Source of the DNA: Batillaria attramentaria
Lineage: Eukaryota > Mollusca > Gastropoda > Batillariidae
Length of the DNA stretch: 64,000 nt
Assembly: GCA_018292915.2 (NCBI GenBank)
Contig: JACVVK020000090.1
Span: 506,001 to 570,000, forward strand
Reading direction: 5' to 3'
In this document: positions 30,528 through 64,000 of the stretch, piece by piece
Position numbering within the stretch: the first letter of the stretch is position 1
Layout: each line of letters opens with the position of its first letter
The notes under the pieces: generated by a model
The model's database searches: none
Told to the model about the DNA's origin: nothing
Seen by the model: only the letters and a program-made list of their open reading frames with translations
Position numbers and translations under genes: made by a program

Positions 30528-30942
30528 CGCCTGCTAATAGTTTAGACGCTAACTGATAATTATGAGTTCAGTGATTCGGGTTATTGTGTCATCTTGAGAT
30601 AATGGCGTGTATTTCAACATTGTGGCTTCTTCGTCTTCTTCTTTCCCCCGAGTCCAGCTTGAAATTAGTCATTTGCAAAGGACGACTCCACGCCTGTCAA
30701 TCAAAAGGGTCGAGCCCCAAGAACTCAGCCAATCGCGGCTTAATGAGCACAACACACATGGCATGGTCTGGTAGACATTCTTGCCAGACCCTACAACAAG
30801 GGAAGCACGTGTAATTTGATATGATTTGCATCATGGAAAGACAGAAATAAGTCTACTGACATCATTCGAGGGAAAAAAAGATCATTACGTTAATGTCTTT
30901 CATCGTGGTCACCACTTTCCCCCATACAATGACGTCATGGAC

Positions 30943-31090
30943 GTGGGTGGGTGGATGTTTGGGGGTTTAACGTCCTTTTCCACCACATAGGGTGATATCA
31001 AAGACGGGGCAACGATGAAAAAAACCAGCACAAATATTTGGCCCCAGCCGGGATCGAACTCACGACCCGAGCATTAAAAGTCCAACGCTC
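30943..31090 (-). mobile_element. SINE S1, head-truncated
   Basis: Stops within the head, lacking box A; lies upstream of the Ig-2 promoter. Confidence 0.7.
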
Positions 31091-31099
31091 GTACTGTGT

Positions 31100-32780
31100 T
31101 TTGCCTATACACGGCAGAGTGAAGAAGGGGCGGGGCTTTAACCTCGGGTTTGCCCAGTGGAGTCGTCTATTGGGGCCGACCCTATATTCATGTTATGTTT
31201 TAAACCAGCTTAACAGAAACTTAAACAAGCAAACGATGGAAGTGAATGTTCAGTGGGGGGTTATCGGTAATACATGTACTTACAGTCCTATTCCGTCGAA
31301 GTACGGGAAATTCGGGCTGCTCCCGTCGGCAGGAGCGCGTCGCCACAGTGCAGCACCACCCATTTTTTTATTTCTTGTCCGAAACTTCACTTGAAAACTT
31401 TCTGAGTGATTTACACGCAACTATACAAAGAGCAACCTCAAAACGCGATAACGATGACTTTTTCAGTATTTTAAAAACAGTTATGCCCCTTTGTCGAGTG
31501 CTTTTCTGGATTACACATTCAAAACTGTCAAAGTGATTTCACTGGAAATGGGTAGAGAAATGTCTCTTCATAAGGGCAAGTACAAGGGCAAAGATAACCG
31601 TTTGGCGATCTTAAGTGAGTTGTGTCCCGTTGAAATACTTATCCCAATAGGAAAATGTAAATGTGAATGAGTAGGTGAATGAGTGGATTTTTTTTTTTTT
31701 TTTTTTTTTTGGGGGGGGGGTTCCCCCCGAATGTCTGATTTTCTGTTGTAGTACTATGATTGGTATCAAGGAAAAGGGGAAAAAAGGGAGAAAAAATGTG
31801 AATGAGTAGGGGTTTTTTTTTGTACTTGATTTTTACTGATATGGCTATAGATAGAATGAATGGCCAAATTTTTTTTCCTGCTGTGGTGTTATGATCCGTA
31901 TAGATGGAGTGTATGATTACTTGATTAACTACCATTATAACAGCAATGAGGGGAATGAATAGGCATAAGTATGTGCTAAAGTGGTTTTGGGATTTTTTTT
32001 TTGCGCATTCATACATCAAGGCACAGGACGAGTGATGAGTTGGTTTTTTGTTTGTTTGTTTTTTGTTTTGTTTTTTGGTTTTTTTTTTTAGTGCAAGTTT
32101 CTTTGTTTCCTAATGTTAAGGAGTGAATAGGCACGAGCAAATGCGAATGAACAAGGGTTTGTGTGTGTGTGGGGGGGGGGGGGGAGCGCGCACGCGTGCA
32201 TTTAATGTTATGTAGATGTGAGCAAGTAGGCAATGCAAGAAGAAACGGTTGCTTTCTTTTTTGTTTTTGATTTGTTACTCATATATATATATATATATAT
32301 ATAATATAAAATAGGAACGAAGGCGTCGCTAAAGCCGAAAACATGCGCTCAATCAGGTCAATTTGAAAATAGGGGAAGTAAGTAAAGCTGAGAGCGCTCC
32401 CTAGATCTAGGAGATGTGTGCTTTGTATGCCAGTGGACAAGTCCGCCTTGCCCTATATTGGCTACAAGCCACATTGGAGAGGGGGGGGGGAACCTACCAT
32501 CCTACCGCTGAAACGTCTAACAGATCTAAGGGTATCTCACATATATCTACATAGTAGCATACTGTCTACATAACTATATATATATGCGCGTACATGTGAA
32601 TACGTGTAGTTTGTTGCTGTTGCTGACCTGTATACAGACCACCTGCATCCATGCTGGCTGAATGCATATATATATCTGACACATAACTATATGCCTGATG
32701 GGGTTTTCTGGAAATAAAAGAAACTGAAACTGGAACTTGAACACCAAGGAGGACATGTACATACCTTGATATAGTTTAAA
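31100..32780. other. Intergenic DNA between Ig-2 and the orphan exon
   Basis: S5 SINE tail (31305-31370), T-runs, (AT)n at 32280-32303; no gene seen. Confidence 0.5.
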
Positions 32781-32787
32781 CAATTAA

Positions 32788-33426
32788 CCAAGAGTGATCA
32801 CTCTTTCTTGATTTCAAAGAAAGTTGTGTCCATTGAGAGAAAACCTGTTTCTAGTTCATAACTTCAAAACTAGCAAAATGGTTTTCATGCAAATAGGCAG
32901 AGAGATAAATTGCGACAGAAAGGAACTTTAATTTTCCTAAACCTTGTGACGTGCGTAGTTTCAGAAAGGTTTTTACTCAAATTATGGTACGCGTGACAAC
33001 AAGACTTCACGATAAACAAAACCATGGTTAGGGAATAAACGTGCTTTATCGTGTAGACAGAGTCCTTGTTCGTGTAAACAGAATCCTTGTTCGTGTAAAC
33101 AGAACTGCACACAGGGAAAGCTGAAACCATTTGTCATTTCGCAAGATTTAACCGCCTAACTGAATCCACAGATTTATCAGTAAGCTCTCTTTCATTCAAA
33201 TTCTTGATTTCAAGGAGAAATACATCTGTATCACACATCAATGCAGTTATGTAGACAGTATGCTACTATGTCCTGAAAATATATATAAAACAATACTAAT
33301 TGCATTGATTAACGTGACAAAATCGAAAAGGTTAAAAAACAAGATTTATTTTCGTTCTCAGTACGCAAGTACATGACATGCCTTCACTAAGCGTTTGGGG
33401 AAATGAAGATTCTTCCCCCAGCAGGT

Positions 33427-33467
<41 letters not shown>

Positions 33468-33534
33468 GGAGGGGATATGTGAACATCTGGGCCAATACAA
33501 CGCTTCAGAACCTTCAGGAGGATTCAGATGGACA

Positions 33535-33570
<36 letters not shown>

Positions 33571-33757
33571 AGTATCCCATTTGGTATCCTGCACTTTCGT
33601 CCAGGTGATCAATAGGGAGGAACGGGGCAGTGGCACGGGGAGGGGGGGGGGGCAGAGGTGGAGTGGGTGGGACAGTTAGATGGTGGTGGCGGGGAAGGGG
33701 ACCGGGGGCTTGGGTGAGAGGAGGCTTGGAAGGGTGAGTTACTACTGGACATATATG

Positions 33758-33804
<47 letters not shown>

Positions 33805-34573
33805 CCTATGGAGTTTGGGTGTTGGTTCCTATTCCGGCGAATGTTCGATGGTATGTAGGCCTACTGGACATTTCGAAAGAGGTGTTCAAAATGGCCGCAG
33901 TAAATTAGAACTGCCTCCGAGCTGTATATTGTCATTCCCAAAAGTCCATTATATGGACATGTCTTATATACCACTGGGATGAACACCGACAGACAAAAGC
34001 GCTTATGTTGATGCTGATGACGCAAGGGATGTTCTGTCCTCTTTTTTCTTTTTGGAGAGATACACACGCCTGATGCAGAATAAGCAATACGCGCACAGGA
34101 ACACCAAAGACACAGTGCCCAGGATAATTCCCAGCATCAGCCATAACCCTTCGTCCTTGGTCGGTTTTCTGTCGCCATCTTTGGATATCTGTAGTTTTCC
34201 TACAAGCTTGATCGTCACGTTGGCAGATCCCGCCGAGTTGCTGACGACCATGACGTATATGCCGGCGTCTTTTGACGTCACATTCGAGATGGTGACGTCA
34301 CAGAAGGCCTTGAACCGCTGCTCGTGATCGTAGGCGGAGCAGATGACGGTGAATTTCTCGCAGCATATTTCTGACGATAGAGGATGGTTGGGAAAGTGGA
34401 AGGATGGGTTGGAATGAGCGGTACCGGTGGCTCGGAAAATTTGGGCCACGAGGTCAGTTGGTGGGTTGGCCACAAAAGGCACGTGCGTCATATGAGACGA
34501 TGGTGACGACTTCAGCTTGATGACGAAATGTTCTGTAGCATTGTCGAAATCTGTGTCGTCCACACGAGGAGGG

Positions 34574-34618
<45 letters not shown>

Positions 34619-34680
34619 AAAACTTTTTTTTTTAAATCTTTGTATACTCTCTCTCTCTCTCTCTCTCTTAGAGAATCTCC
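32788..34680. repeat. Segmental duplication block X, copy 1 (orphan exon)
   Basis: Starts AAGAGTGATCACTC; carries a tandem TTCGTGTAAACAGAA motif, two GT tracts and the orphan last exon. Matches 35640-37440 and 40518-42420; the 16.35-17.8 kb segment of Ig-2 is a more distant relative. Confidence 0.75.
34003..34574 (-). pseudogene. Orphan last exon of the Ig family
   Basis: 572-nt open copy of the membrane-proximal Ig/helix/tail exon, with intact acceptor (TTTTTACAG) and stop, but no V exon upstream: the sequence where it should lie is a LINE reverse-transcriptase fragment (34688-35646). Differences include KYAA-coding-strand changes at the CC motif giving ICCEKFTVICSAYD, and an LSKKKKED tail. 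Because it lies 3' of Ig-3 and has a phase-1 acceptor, an Ig-3 transcript could splice its V exon to this exon instead of 37341. It is either a decaying remnant or an alternative terminal exon. Confidence 0.65.
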
Positions 34681-34687
34681 TTATTTT

Positions 34688-35646
34688 TTTCATATCTTAA
34701 AGGTAGAAGGCAAAAAGTTCATCTAATTGGCGCGTTTTCTAAGGAAGGTATTGTTAAACACGGTGTGGCCCAGGGCTCTATCCTTGGCCCAATTTTCTTT
34801 TGTTTATTCATCAATGATATGCCCCTGTCACTCCCTAACCCTAACGTAAGCTGTGATATGTTTGCTGACGACTCCACTCTCCATGCGTCGGATGTGCACG
34901 AGTTCAAAGTAACAGAAGTATTGCAGCAGAGCCTCACTGAAGTCTCTCAGTGGTGTAAGGTCAACCACATGGTAATTAGTACCACCAAAACGAAAAGCAT
35001 GCTCATAACAACGCGTCAAAAACAACAACGCAAACTTTCCCCTCTACGGTTGTCAATTGGATCAGAGTCCATCGAGCAAGTCTCAAACCACCGTCTACTA
35101 GGTGTCATAATCGACGACCAACTAAAGTGGGAAACGCATGTTGATGGTCTCTGTAAGTTATTATCAAAAAATCTATTCTTGCTATCTGAACTAAGTCGCT
35201 TAGTTAGTCATGACACCTGCAAGCTCTTTTTTCATGCCCACGTGCAAAGTCACCTGGATTTTGCGTCTACTCTGTGGGACGAGTGCAGCGAAAATCAGTC
35301 CAAAAAGGTAAACTCCATTCACCGGCGCGCTGTCAAACGCTTACACTCGGGTAATTCTAGTACTGACCAAAAGTTTAAAATCCTCAAACTTCTTCCCCTA
35401 AAACAGCATCTGGAATTTAACAAATGCTTACTAATGCACAAAATTGTCTACTGCAAAGCCCCAACATATCTTCATCAACTGTTTAATTTTAAATATGATA
35501 AACAACACAACACAAGGAACAGTCTGCTCCCAGTGCCTCGTCCAAGGGTTGATATCTACAAATGTAGCCTGTCTTTCTCAGGGGCATCCATATGGAACTC
35601 TTTACCACTGAGTATCCAAAACATTTCCAAATTCACTGACTTCAAA
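34688..35646 (+). mobile_element. LINE reverse-transcriptase fragment, 5'-truncated
   Basis: Open frame for the C-terminal half of a non-LTR reverse transcriptase: VAQGSILGPIFFCLFINDMP, the catalytic box as FADDS, a thumb segment NHRLLGVIIDDQLKWETHV, and the C-terminal SGASIWNSLP motif. No 5' part, endonuclease or clear poly-A tail is present. It occupies the place of the V exon upstream of the orphan Ig exon and joins the copied block at 35640 across a short AAAATGG microhomology. The frame is uninterrupted, suggesting fairly recent arrival. Confidence 0.8.
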
Positions 35647-36218
35647 ATGGTTTTCATGCAAATAGGCAGAGAGATAAATTGTGACTGAATGGAACTTTAA
35701 TTTTCCTAAACCTTGTGACCTGTGTAGTGTCAGAAAGGTTTTTACCCAAATTATGGTACGCGTGATAACAGGACTTCACGATAAACACAACCATGGTTAG
35801 GAAATAAACGTGCTTTATCGTGTAGACAGAGTCCTTGTTCGTGTAAACAGAATCCTTGTTCGTGTAAACAAAACTGCACACAGCGAAAGCTAAAACCATT
35901 TGTCATTTCGCAAGATTTAACCGCCTAACTGAATCCACAGATTTCATTTATCAGTAAGCTCTCTTTCATTCAAATTCTTGATTTTAAGGAGAAATGCCTC
36001 TGTTTATGTATCTGTACATCTGTATTACACATCAATGCAATTGTGTAGACAGTATGCTACTATGTCCTGAAAGTATATATAAAACAATACTAATTTCATT
36101 GATTAACGTGACAAAATCGAAAAGGTTAAAAACAAGATTTATTTTCGTGCTCAGTACGCTGTACATTACATGCCTTCACTAAGCGTTTGGGGAAATGGAG
36201 ATTTTTCCTCCAGCAGAT

Positions 36219-36299
<81 letters not shown>

Positions 36300-36504
36300 A
36301 ATATCCCATTTGGTATCCCGCAGTATCGTCCAGGTGATTAATAGGGAGGAACGGGGCAGGGGCAGGGGGGGGGGGGAGGGAGGGGACGGAGGGGGGGGGG
36401 GGGGGGCGCTTCAGAGGTGGAGTGTGTGGGACAGTTAGATGGTAGTGGCGGGGGTGGGGGGTGAGAGGAGGTTTGGAAGGGTGAGTTACTACTGGATATA
36501 TATG

Positions 36505-36571
<67 letters not shown>

Positions 36572-36769
36572 CCTATGGAGTTTGGGTGTTGGTTCCTATT
36601 CCGGCGAATGTTCGATGGTATGTAGGCCTACTGGACATTTCGAAAGAGGTGTTCAAAATGGCCGCAGTAAATTAGAACTGCCTCCGAGCTGTATATTGTC
36701 ATTCCCAAAAGTCCATTATATGGACATGTCTTATATACCACTGGGATGAACACCGACAGACAAAAGCGC

Positions 36770-40186
<3,417 letters not shown>

Positions 40187-40212
40187 CTCTGGCATGAAGC
40201 GGTTTGGCTGTC

Positions 40213-40227
40213 CTACACGCCAGTCAT
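40213..40227 (-). promoter_or_regulatory. Four-codon upstream ORF, Ig-3 leader
   Basis: Same Met-Thr-Gly-Val-stop ORF as Ig-2. Confidence 0.48.
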
Positions 40228-40341
40228 CCGCAACTATGGTCCCTCTGCCTTGACGTACGTGTGAAACTGAGAGTATCTTCACATTTTGTACGTAGGCATT
40301 GTTGCACTTTGATAACCAAAACACAAATGACGCCGCAGCAG

Positions 40342-40356
40342 TGACGTCACTTCCGG
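40342..40356 (-). promoter_or_regulatory. ETS/CRE composite motif, Ig-3 promoter
   Basis: Same overlapping ETS/CRE motif, 156 bases upstream of the Ig-3 start; part of the copied 5' block. Confidence 0.62.
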
Positions 40357-41178
40357 CGACTGCTAATAGTTTAGACGCTAATTGATAATTATGAGTTCAG
40401 TGATTCGGGTTATTGTGTCATCTTGAGATAATGACGTGGTTTTTTTTTCAACATTGTGGCTTCTTCGTCTTCTTCTTTCCCCCGAGACCAGCTTGAAATT
40501 AGTCATGTGGAAAGGACCAAGAGTGATCACTCTTTCATGATTTCAAAGAAAGTTGTGTCCATTGAGAGAAAATCTGTTTCTAGATCATAACATCAAAACT
40601 AGCAAAATGGTTTTCATGCAAATAGGCAGAGAGATAAATTGTGACTGAATGGAACTTTAATTTTCCTAAACCTTGTGACCTGTGTAGTGTCAGAAAGGTT
40701 TTTACCCAAATTATGGTACGCGTGACAACAAGACTTCACGATAAACAAAACCATGTTTAGGAAATAAACGTGCTTTATCGTGTAGACAGAGTCCTTGTTC
40801 GTGTAAACAGAATCCTTGTTCGTGTAAACAAACATGCACACAGCGAAAGCTAAAACCATTTGTCATTTCGCAAGATTTAACCGCCTAACTGAATCCACAG
40901 ATTTCATTTATCAGTAAGCTCTCTTTCATTCAAATTCTTGATTTTAAGGAGAAATGCCTCTGTTTATGTATCTGTACATCTGTATTACACATCAATGCAA
41001 TTGTGTAGACAGTATGCTACTATGTCCTGAAAGTATATATAAAACAATACAAATTTCATTGATTAACGTGACAAAATCGAAAAGGTTAAAAACAAGATTT
41101 ATTTTCGTGCTCAGTACGCTGTACATTACATGCCTTCACTAAGCGTTTGGGGAAATGGAGATTTTTCCTTCAGCAGAT

Positions 41179-41255
<77 letters not shown>

Positions 41256-41458
41256 AATATCCCATTTGGTATCCCGCAGTATCGTCCAGGTGATTAATAG
41301 GGAGGAACGGGGCAGTGGCAGGAGGGGGTGGGAGGGAGGGGACGGAGGGGGGGGGGGGGGCGCTTCAGAGGTGGAGTGGGTGGGACAGTTAGATGGTAGT
41401 GGCGGGGGTGGGGGGTGAGAGGAGGTTTGGAAGGGTGAGTTACTACTGGATATATATG

Positions 41459-41537
<79 letters not shown>

Positions 41538-41735
41538 CCTATGGAGTTTGGGTGTTGGTTCCTATTCCGGCGAATGTTCGATGGTATGTAGGCCTACTGG
41601 ACATTTCGAAAGAGGTGTTCAAAATGGCCGCAGTAAATTAGAACTGCCTCCGAGCTGTATATTGTCATTCCCAAAAGTCCATTATATGGACATGTCTTAT
41701 ATACCACTGGGATGAACACCGACAGACAAAAGCGC

Positions 41736-60724
<18,989 letters not shown>

Positions 60725-60742
60725 TTCTGAAGCGGATTGGTC

Positions 60743-60757
60743 TTACACGCCAGTCAT
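60743..60757 (-). promoter_or_regulatory. Four-codon upstream ORF, Ig-4 leader
   Basis: Met-Thr-Gly-Val, with TAA in place of TAG; the peptide and spacing are kept although flanking bases differ. Confidence 0.5.
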
Positions 60758-60838
60758 CCGCAACCGTATGGCCCCTCTTCACATTTTGTGCGTAGTCATA
60801 TTTTTGCTCTGACGACAGTGAAAATAACGCCGCAGCAG

Positions 60839-60853
60839 TGACGTCACTTCCGG
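60839..60853 (-). promoter_or_regulatory. ETS/CRE composite motif, Ig-4 promoter
   Basis: Same motif 115 bases upstream of the Ig-4 start. The surrounding sequence has diverged more than between Ig-2 and Ig-3, yet this 15-base core is unchanged. Confidence 0.65.
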
Positions 60854-60999
60854 CGCCTGCTACTGGTTGAGACGCTATAACTGATAATTATGAGATCAGT
60901 GACAAGGGTTGTTGTGTCAGATTGAGATAAAGACGGTTGTTAGAGATGAGTGGCTTCTTCTTCTTTTTCAGTCTGTCCCCGGGCTCAGTCCAGATTGAA

Positions 61000-61304
61000 A
61001 TTAGTCATTTGCAGTTGAGGATGGCGCTATACTCGTGAAACTTGACGTTTTAAACCAGTTTTGACAGAAACTTACTTAGTGTGAGAGAACGTGTGAATGA
61101 GTTTCACTGGAACGAATCATTTATCAGCTGCGATACTTGATTACGATTTGACCTGATAACCTAGAACTCACCATAAGAGTTGACTTCTTCCCATCTCGTA
61201 TTCGTTCTGTCAACACAGTACGCCGCCGGTCTCGCACTCAACAAAAGTGAACAAAAACAAAAGCCGACCACTGCAACCCGGCAACCACCACCACCACCAC
61301 CACC

Positions 61305-61336
<32 letters not shown>

Positions 61337-61540
61337 CAACAACAACACTGAACAACAACAAACCAACAGCAACAACCCAAAACAACAACCTTGAAACCCA
61401 ACTGAACAACACCCCCCCCCCCTTCCCCGGCCCAAATAAACAATCAAACAAAACACAAACAAAACAACAGCAACAACAACAAACCGATAAGTTACTTTTA
61501 TGTTCCGACAGACTAGACTCTCAGTCACCAACTGAACACC

Positions 61541-61571
<31 letters not shown>

Positions 61572-62350
61572 CTGAACAACCTGTGCTGGATACAGAAAAC
61601 ATGAAAGTGGAAAGTTTTTGTTGTTGTCATTTAATGTTTTAACTAGATCTAATTTTAGTCGGTTTCCTTTTTACCGCTGTCACAGTCTGCCTGCTACTGC
61701 TGGTACTAGCTCTTTCGCCAGCTTTGATCCATTGAGCTATCGTGGACAGAAACCGAAAGGTACCACAATTCGCTCCCTTGAACTGTCATGGCGGATGGTT
61801 GATGTTTGTTTTGCTCCTGATTCCGTAGCTTTGCCTTTAAATATATCAATGGAGCGTTTTAACCTGAATTCATTACCATGATTAGTTATGCTGTTGAGCA
61901 ACTCACCCATTGACAGTCGTCTTGAGATGTGAATGAGTGAGTACGAATTGAATTTTGAGCTATTAAACACACGTAGGCAAGGGCTCTCCGCTGTCATTAC
62001 GTCTAAAGTAAACTGCAAGTTCAACCACCTAGGAGCGGCCCCGACCGCACCACCAGGACTGAGATTGTGGCAGCCCTCGAACGCTAGGGAGGAGAATTAG
62101 AAGCGTACTATCTATGTTGATGTTGTGGGTTTTGATGACGTGGATCAGTACTGATAAGATTAAGATGGAGTGTATGGGAAGTGGACAACTTCCGACAAGC
62201 ATCAAATTTATACATGTGTGTCTGTGGCGAAGGGTGGAAGGGGAGGGGGAGGGTTAGGGGAAGATGCTTCTGGCGACTCTAACAGTTTCTTTATTCTAGG
62301 AAAGCTATTTTTTATGCTCATGCAGTCCTGTAATCCCCTATGCATGTGTG
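61000..62350. other. Intergenic DNA 5' of Ig-4
   Basis: CCA/CAA repeats at 61280-61345 and 61540-61570; otherwise no recognisable gene. Confidence 0.5.
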
Positions 62351-62357
62351 CACTTCA

Positions 62358-62785
62358 TGGGGATTTGGTCTAGTGGTTAAGGCATCTGACTTTGGATCCT
62401 GAGCTGCCTGGTTTGAGTCCCCAGTGGGCAGGAGTATGGTTGGATTTTTCCTCACCATATCGAGTCAAATCCATGTGCAGACTCGTTTACGGTGCCTGTC
62501 ACGCCTTCATGTACACACGCACGCACATACATCAAGTGTGCATGCTAAAATTCCCAGGTTTATCTTTCGAAGAAGAGTAGGCTGTGGCCAGTGTTGTGGT
62601 AAACAGAAATGCTGTCCCACGCACCAGAGTGAATAGCAGGGTGGAGGTCTGCACATAAAGTAGCGCTTAGCAGCAGCAGGCTTTCACTACTTCGACCTCC
62701 AGCCCTGCGGCGCCATAAGCATTTTCCACAGAGATGGATATATGTGCGCCGAGGAGAAGTCTACCATACCATGCCATGCAAATGT
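62358..62785 (+). mobile_element. SINE S4
   Basis: Head GGATTTGGTCTAGTGGTTAA, box B GGTTTGAGTCCC, same body and CCATACCATGCC end. It stops about 20 bases before the acceptor of the 62.8-kb exon. Confidence 0.73.
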
Positions 62786-62805
62786 TTTTGTTTTTTACCC
62801 TTCAG

Positions 62806-63049
62806 GGATCATCAACAGCACTTCGACTTCTCTCATCACAATGCATGCACTATTTGAGGAAGTCCTTACCAAGCGGGACCTGTCTAAGGCAGGTATGCTG
62901 TTTTCGCTGGAGGACAAGGATATTGAGACGGACCTGTCACAAGTGGTGCAGGGTATTCACGCCATCGCCGACACGGATGAGTACGAGATCAGCGACAACG
63001 ATCAGAGTGTTGTGGAGATCTGCATCACTCGTGTCACCACAGCCATTAG
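62806..63049 (+). CDS. Internal exon of an unrelated plus-strand gene
   Basis: 244 nt, acceptor TTTTTTACCCTTCAG, donor GTAAGG, phase 1 to 2. The 81-residue peptide is acidic and helical: [54 protein letters not shown]. It has no repeats or low complexity and looks like a conserved intracellular protein, possibly an armadillo/HEAT-like helical segment, but I do not recognise the family. No partner exon was identified within the window. It lies just downstream of a tRNA-headed SINE. Confidence 0.6.
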
Positions 63050-63275
63050 GTAAGGTGGAAATGGAGGGCAATGAAAGATGAAGTTTGCAGCAACTGAGCA
63101 AGGGATTATTTTCACATACACGTCTGTGCTCATTTATATCATTACACAGGGATTGCAAATGTGTAACCTCTTTACAGTTTGCTGTTAATTATAAAACATT
63201 ACCTTAAAGCCTCAGCTAGTGAACTGCCTGAAAGAAGAATGTTATTTTCACACATGTATGCATCAGGCTTATCAG

Positions 63276-63658
63276 GAGCGGTCGGTGGTCTAGTGGTTAG
63301 AGACTTGTCACCAATGCGAGAGGGCGAGGGTTCGAGTCCCACTCACTCAGGGCAAAGAATTTTTCCTTCTCTTATGTGACACCATTCATTCGGGCTGATT
63401 GTCGGGGTTCTCTCTGGGTACTCCGGCTTCCTCTCCTTGTGCTTTTGAAATGTTCAGCCCACCAAATTAGAAAAATAAATGCAATTCTAAATTCCGAAAT
63501 TTAAATAGCTGGGCTGACCCTTCACACCACGTGATTGTAATGTGTTTATGTCCAGTGTGCGAGAAAATGTGTGTGATTCAGTTTGCGGCGCTTTGAGCCG
63601 ATTCATGAAATTGGGTAAAGCGCCTATACAGTGTTCATTATTATTATTATTTTTTATT
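63276..63658 (+). mobile_element. SINE S2, full length
   Basis: Box B duplicated locally (CACTCACTCAGGG); follows the plus-strand exon at 62.8 kb. Confidence 0.76.
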
Positions 63659-63917
63659 GTGCAGTCCCTGTTCAGCATTCTTATGATTTCTATGAATCTT
63701 TAGAAACAGGTAAAGACAGCTATGAGCTAGGCTTCAATCTGTGAGCACCTCCTCTGTGAAATCAAAAACATTTTATTTTACCGTGGAAGTTTCGGTGCAA
63801 ATATGTATGCTTCTAAATATCATAACCTTTATGCATGAACTATTCAGTGCATAAAATCTTCTGCCTTTGGCTAAAAATATACCTCCTTTAAATTTCCTCC
63901 TCTGAAGCACTTGAATG

Positions 63918-64000
63918 TAATAATAATAATGATATTTATATGGCGCCTATCCCTCGATAGGTGCCTTACAATCTAAAACTGAAGTTTTAGAGAAACCAAA
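63918..64000 (-). mobile_element. LINE 3' end fragment at the window edge
   Basis: AATAATAATAATGATATTTA then GGCGCCTATCCCTCGATAGG is a common LINE-type 3' end; continues off the window. Confidence 0.45.

Larger units (their letters stand above)
28690..30660. repeat. Segmental duplication block Y, copy 1
   Basis: Contains the N1b, N1a and signal-peptide exons and promoter of Ig-2. Nearly identical to 38494-40505. Confidence 0.75.

Overview
This looks like intron-rich animal nuclear DNA, most likely from a marine mollusc and probably a gastropod. The reasons are the density of tRNA-headed SINEs, some ending in a GGACGTTAAAC-type tail, the LINE and MITE debris, the very long CA/GT, GA/CT and ATC microsatellites, and small exons separated by 0.3-3 kb introns. 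The species call is inference. No bacterial operon, CRISPR array, rRNA or functional tRNA gene was seen. Start codons were taken as ATG only, and exon borders were placed by eye from AG/GT sites, reading phase and paralogue comparison.

The main content is a tandem family of immunoglobulin-superfamily membrane-protein genes, all on the minus strand, so the 5' end is on the right. I name them Ig-1 (1.8-13.0 kb; both ends missing), Ig-2 (17.2-30.4 kb; 13 exons, 1084 aa), Ig-3 (36.8-40.2 kb; 5 exons, 415 aa) and Ig-4 (41.7-60.7 kb; 16 exons, 1371 aa). They share one plan: signal-peptide exon, Ig domain N1 split over two exons, Ig domain N2 split over two exons, a variable number of one-exon Ig cassettes (T; 1, 6, 0 and 9 copies), a V-like Ig exon, and a last exon with a membrane-proximal Ig domain, one membrane helix and a short basic tail. 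Every T cassette is a multiple of 3 and phase 1-1, so any subset can be joined in frame. The predicted coding sums of Ig-2, Ig-3 and Ig-4 are exact multiples of three.

Layout, left to right: 0-3 kb repeats; 1.8-13 kb Ig-1, with a THAP-domain ORF and a frameshifted SAP-like fragment inside one intron; 13-17 kb repeats; 17.2-30.5 kb Ig-2 with its promoter; 30.5-35.6 kb intergenic DNA, an orphan last exon (34.0-34.6 kb) and a LINE reverse-transcriptase fragment; 35.6-40.5 kb Ig-3, a chimera of an Ig-2-like 5' end and an Ig-4-like 3' end; 40.5-61 kb Ig-4, including a recently duplicated pair of T cassettes; 61-64 kb repeats plus one exon of an unrelated plus-strand gene.

The three complete genes share a start region. 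It has an overlapping ETS/CRE motif (CCGGAAGTGACGTCA on the coding strand), a four-codon upstream ORF and a near-identical signal peptide, so they may be co-regulated. Function is unknown. Surface recognition or adhesion, perhaps immune, is an inference from architecture, tandem duplication and cassette expansion.
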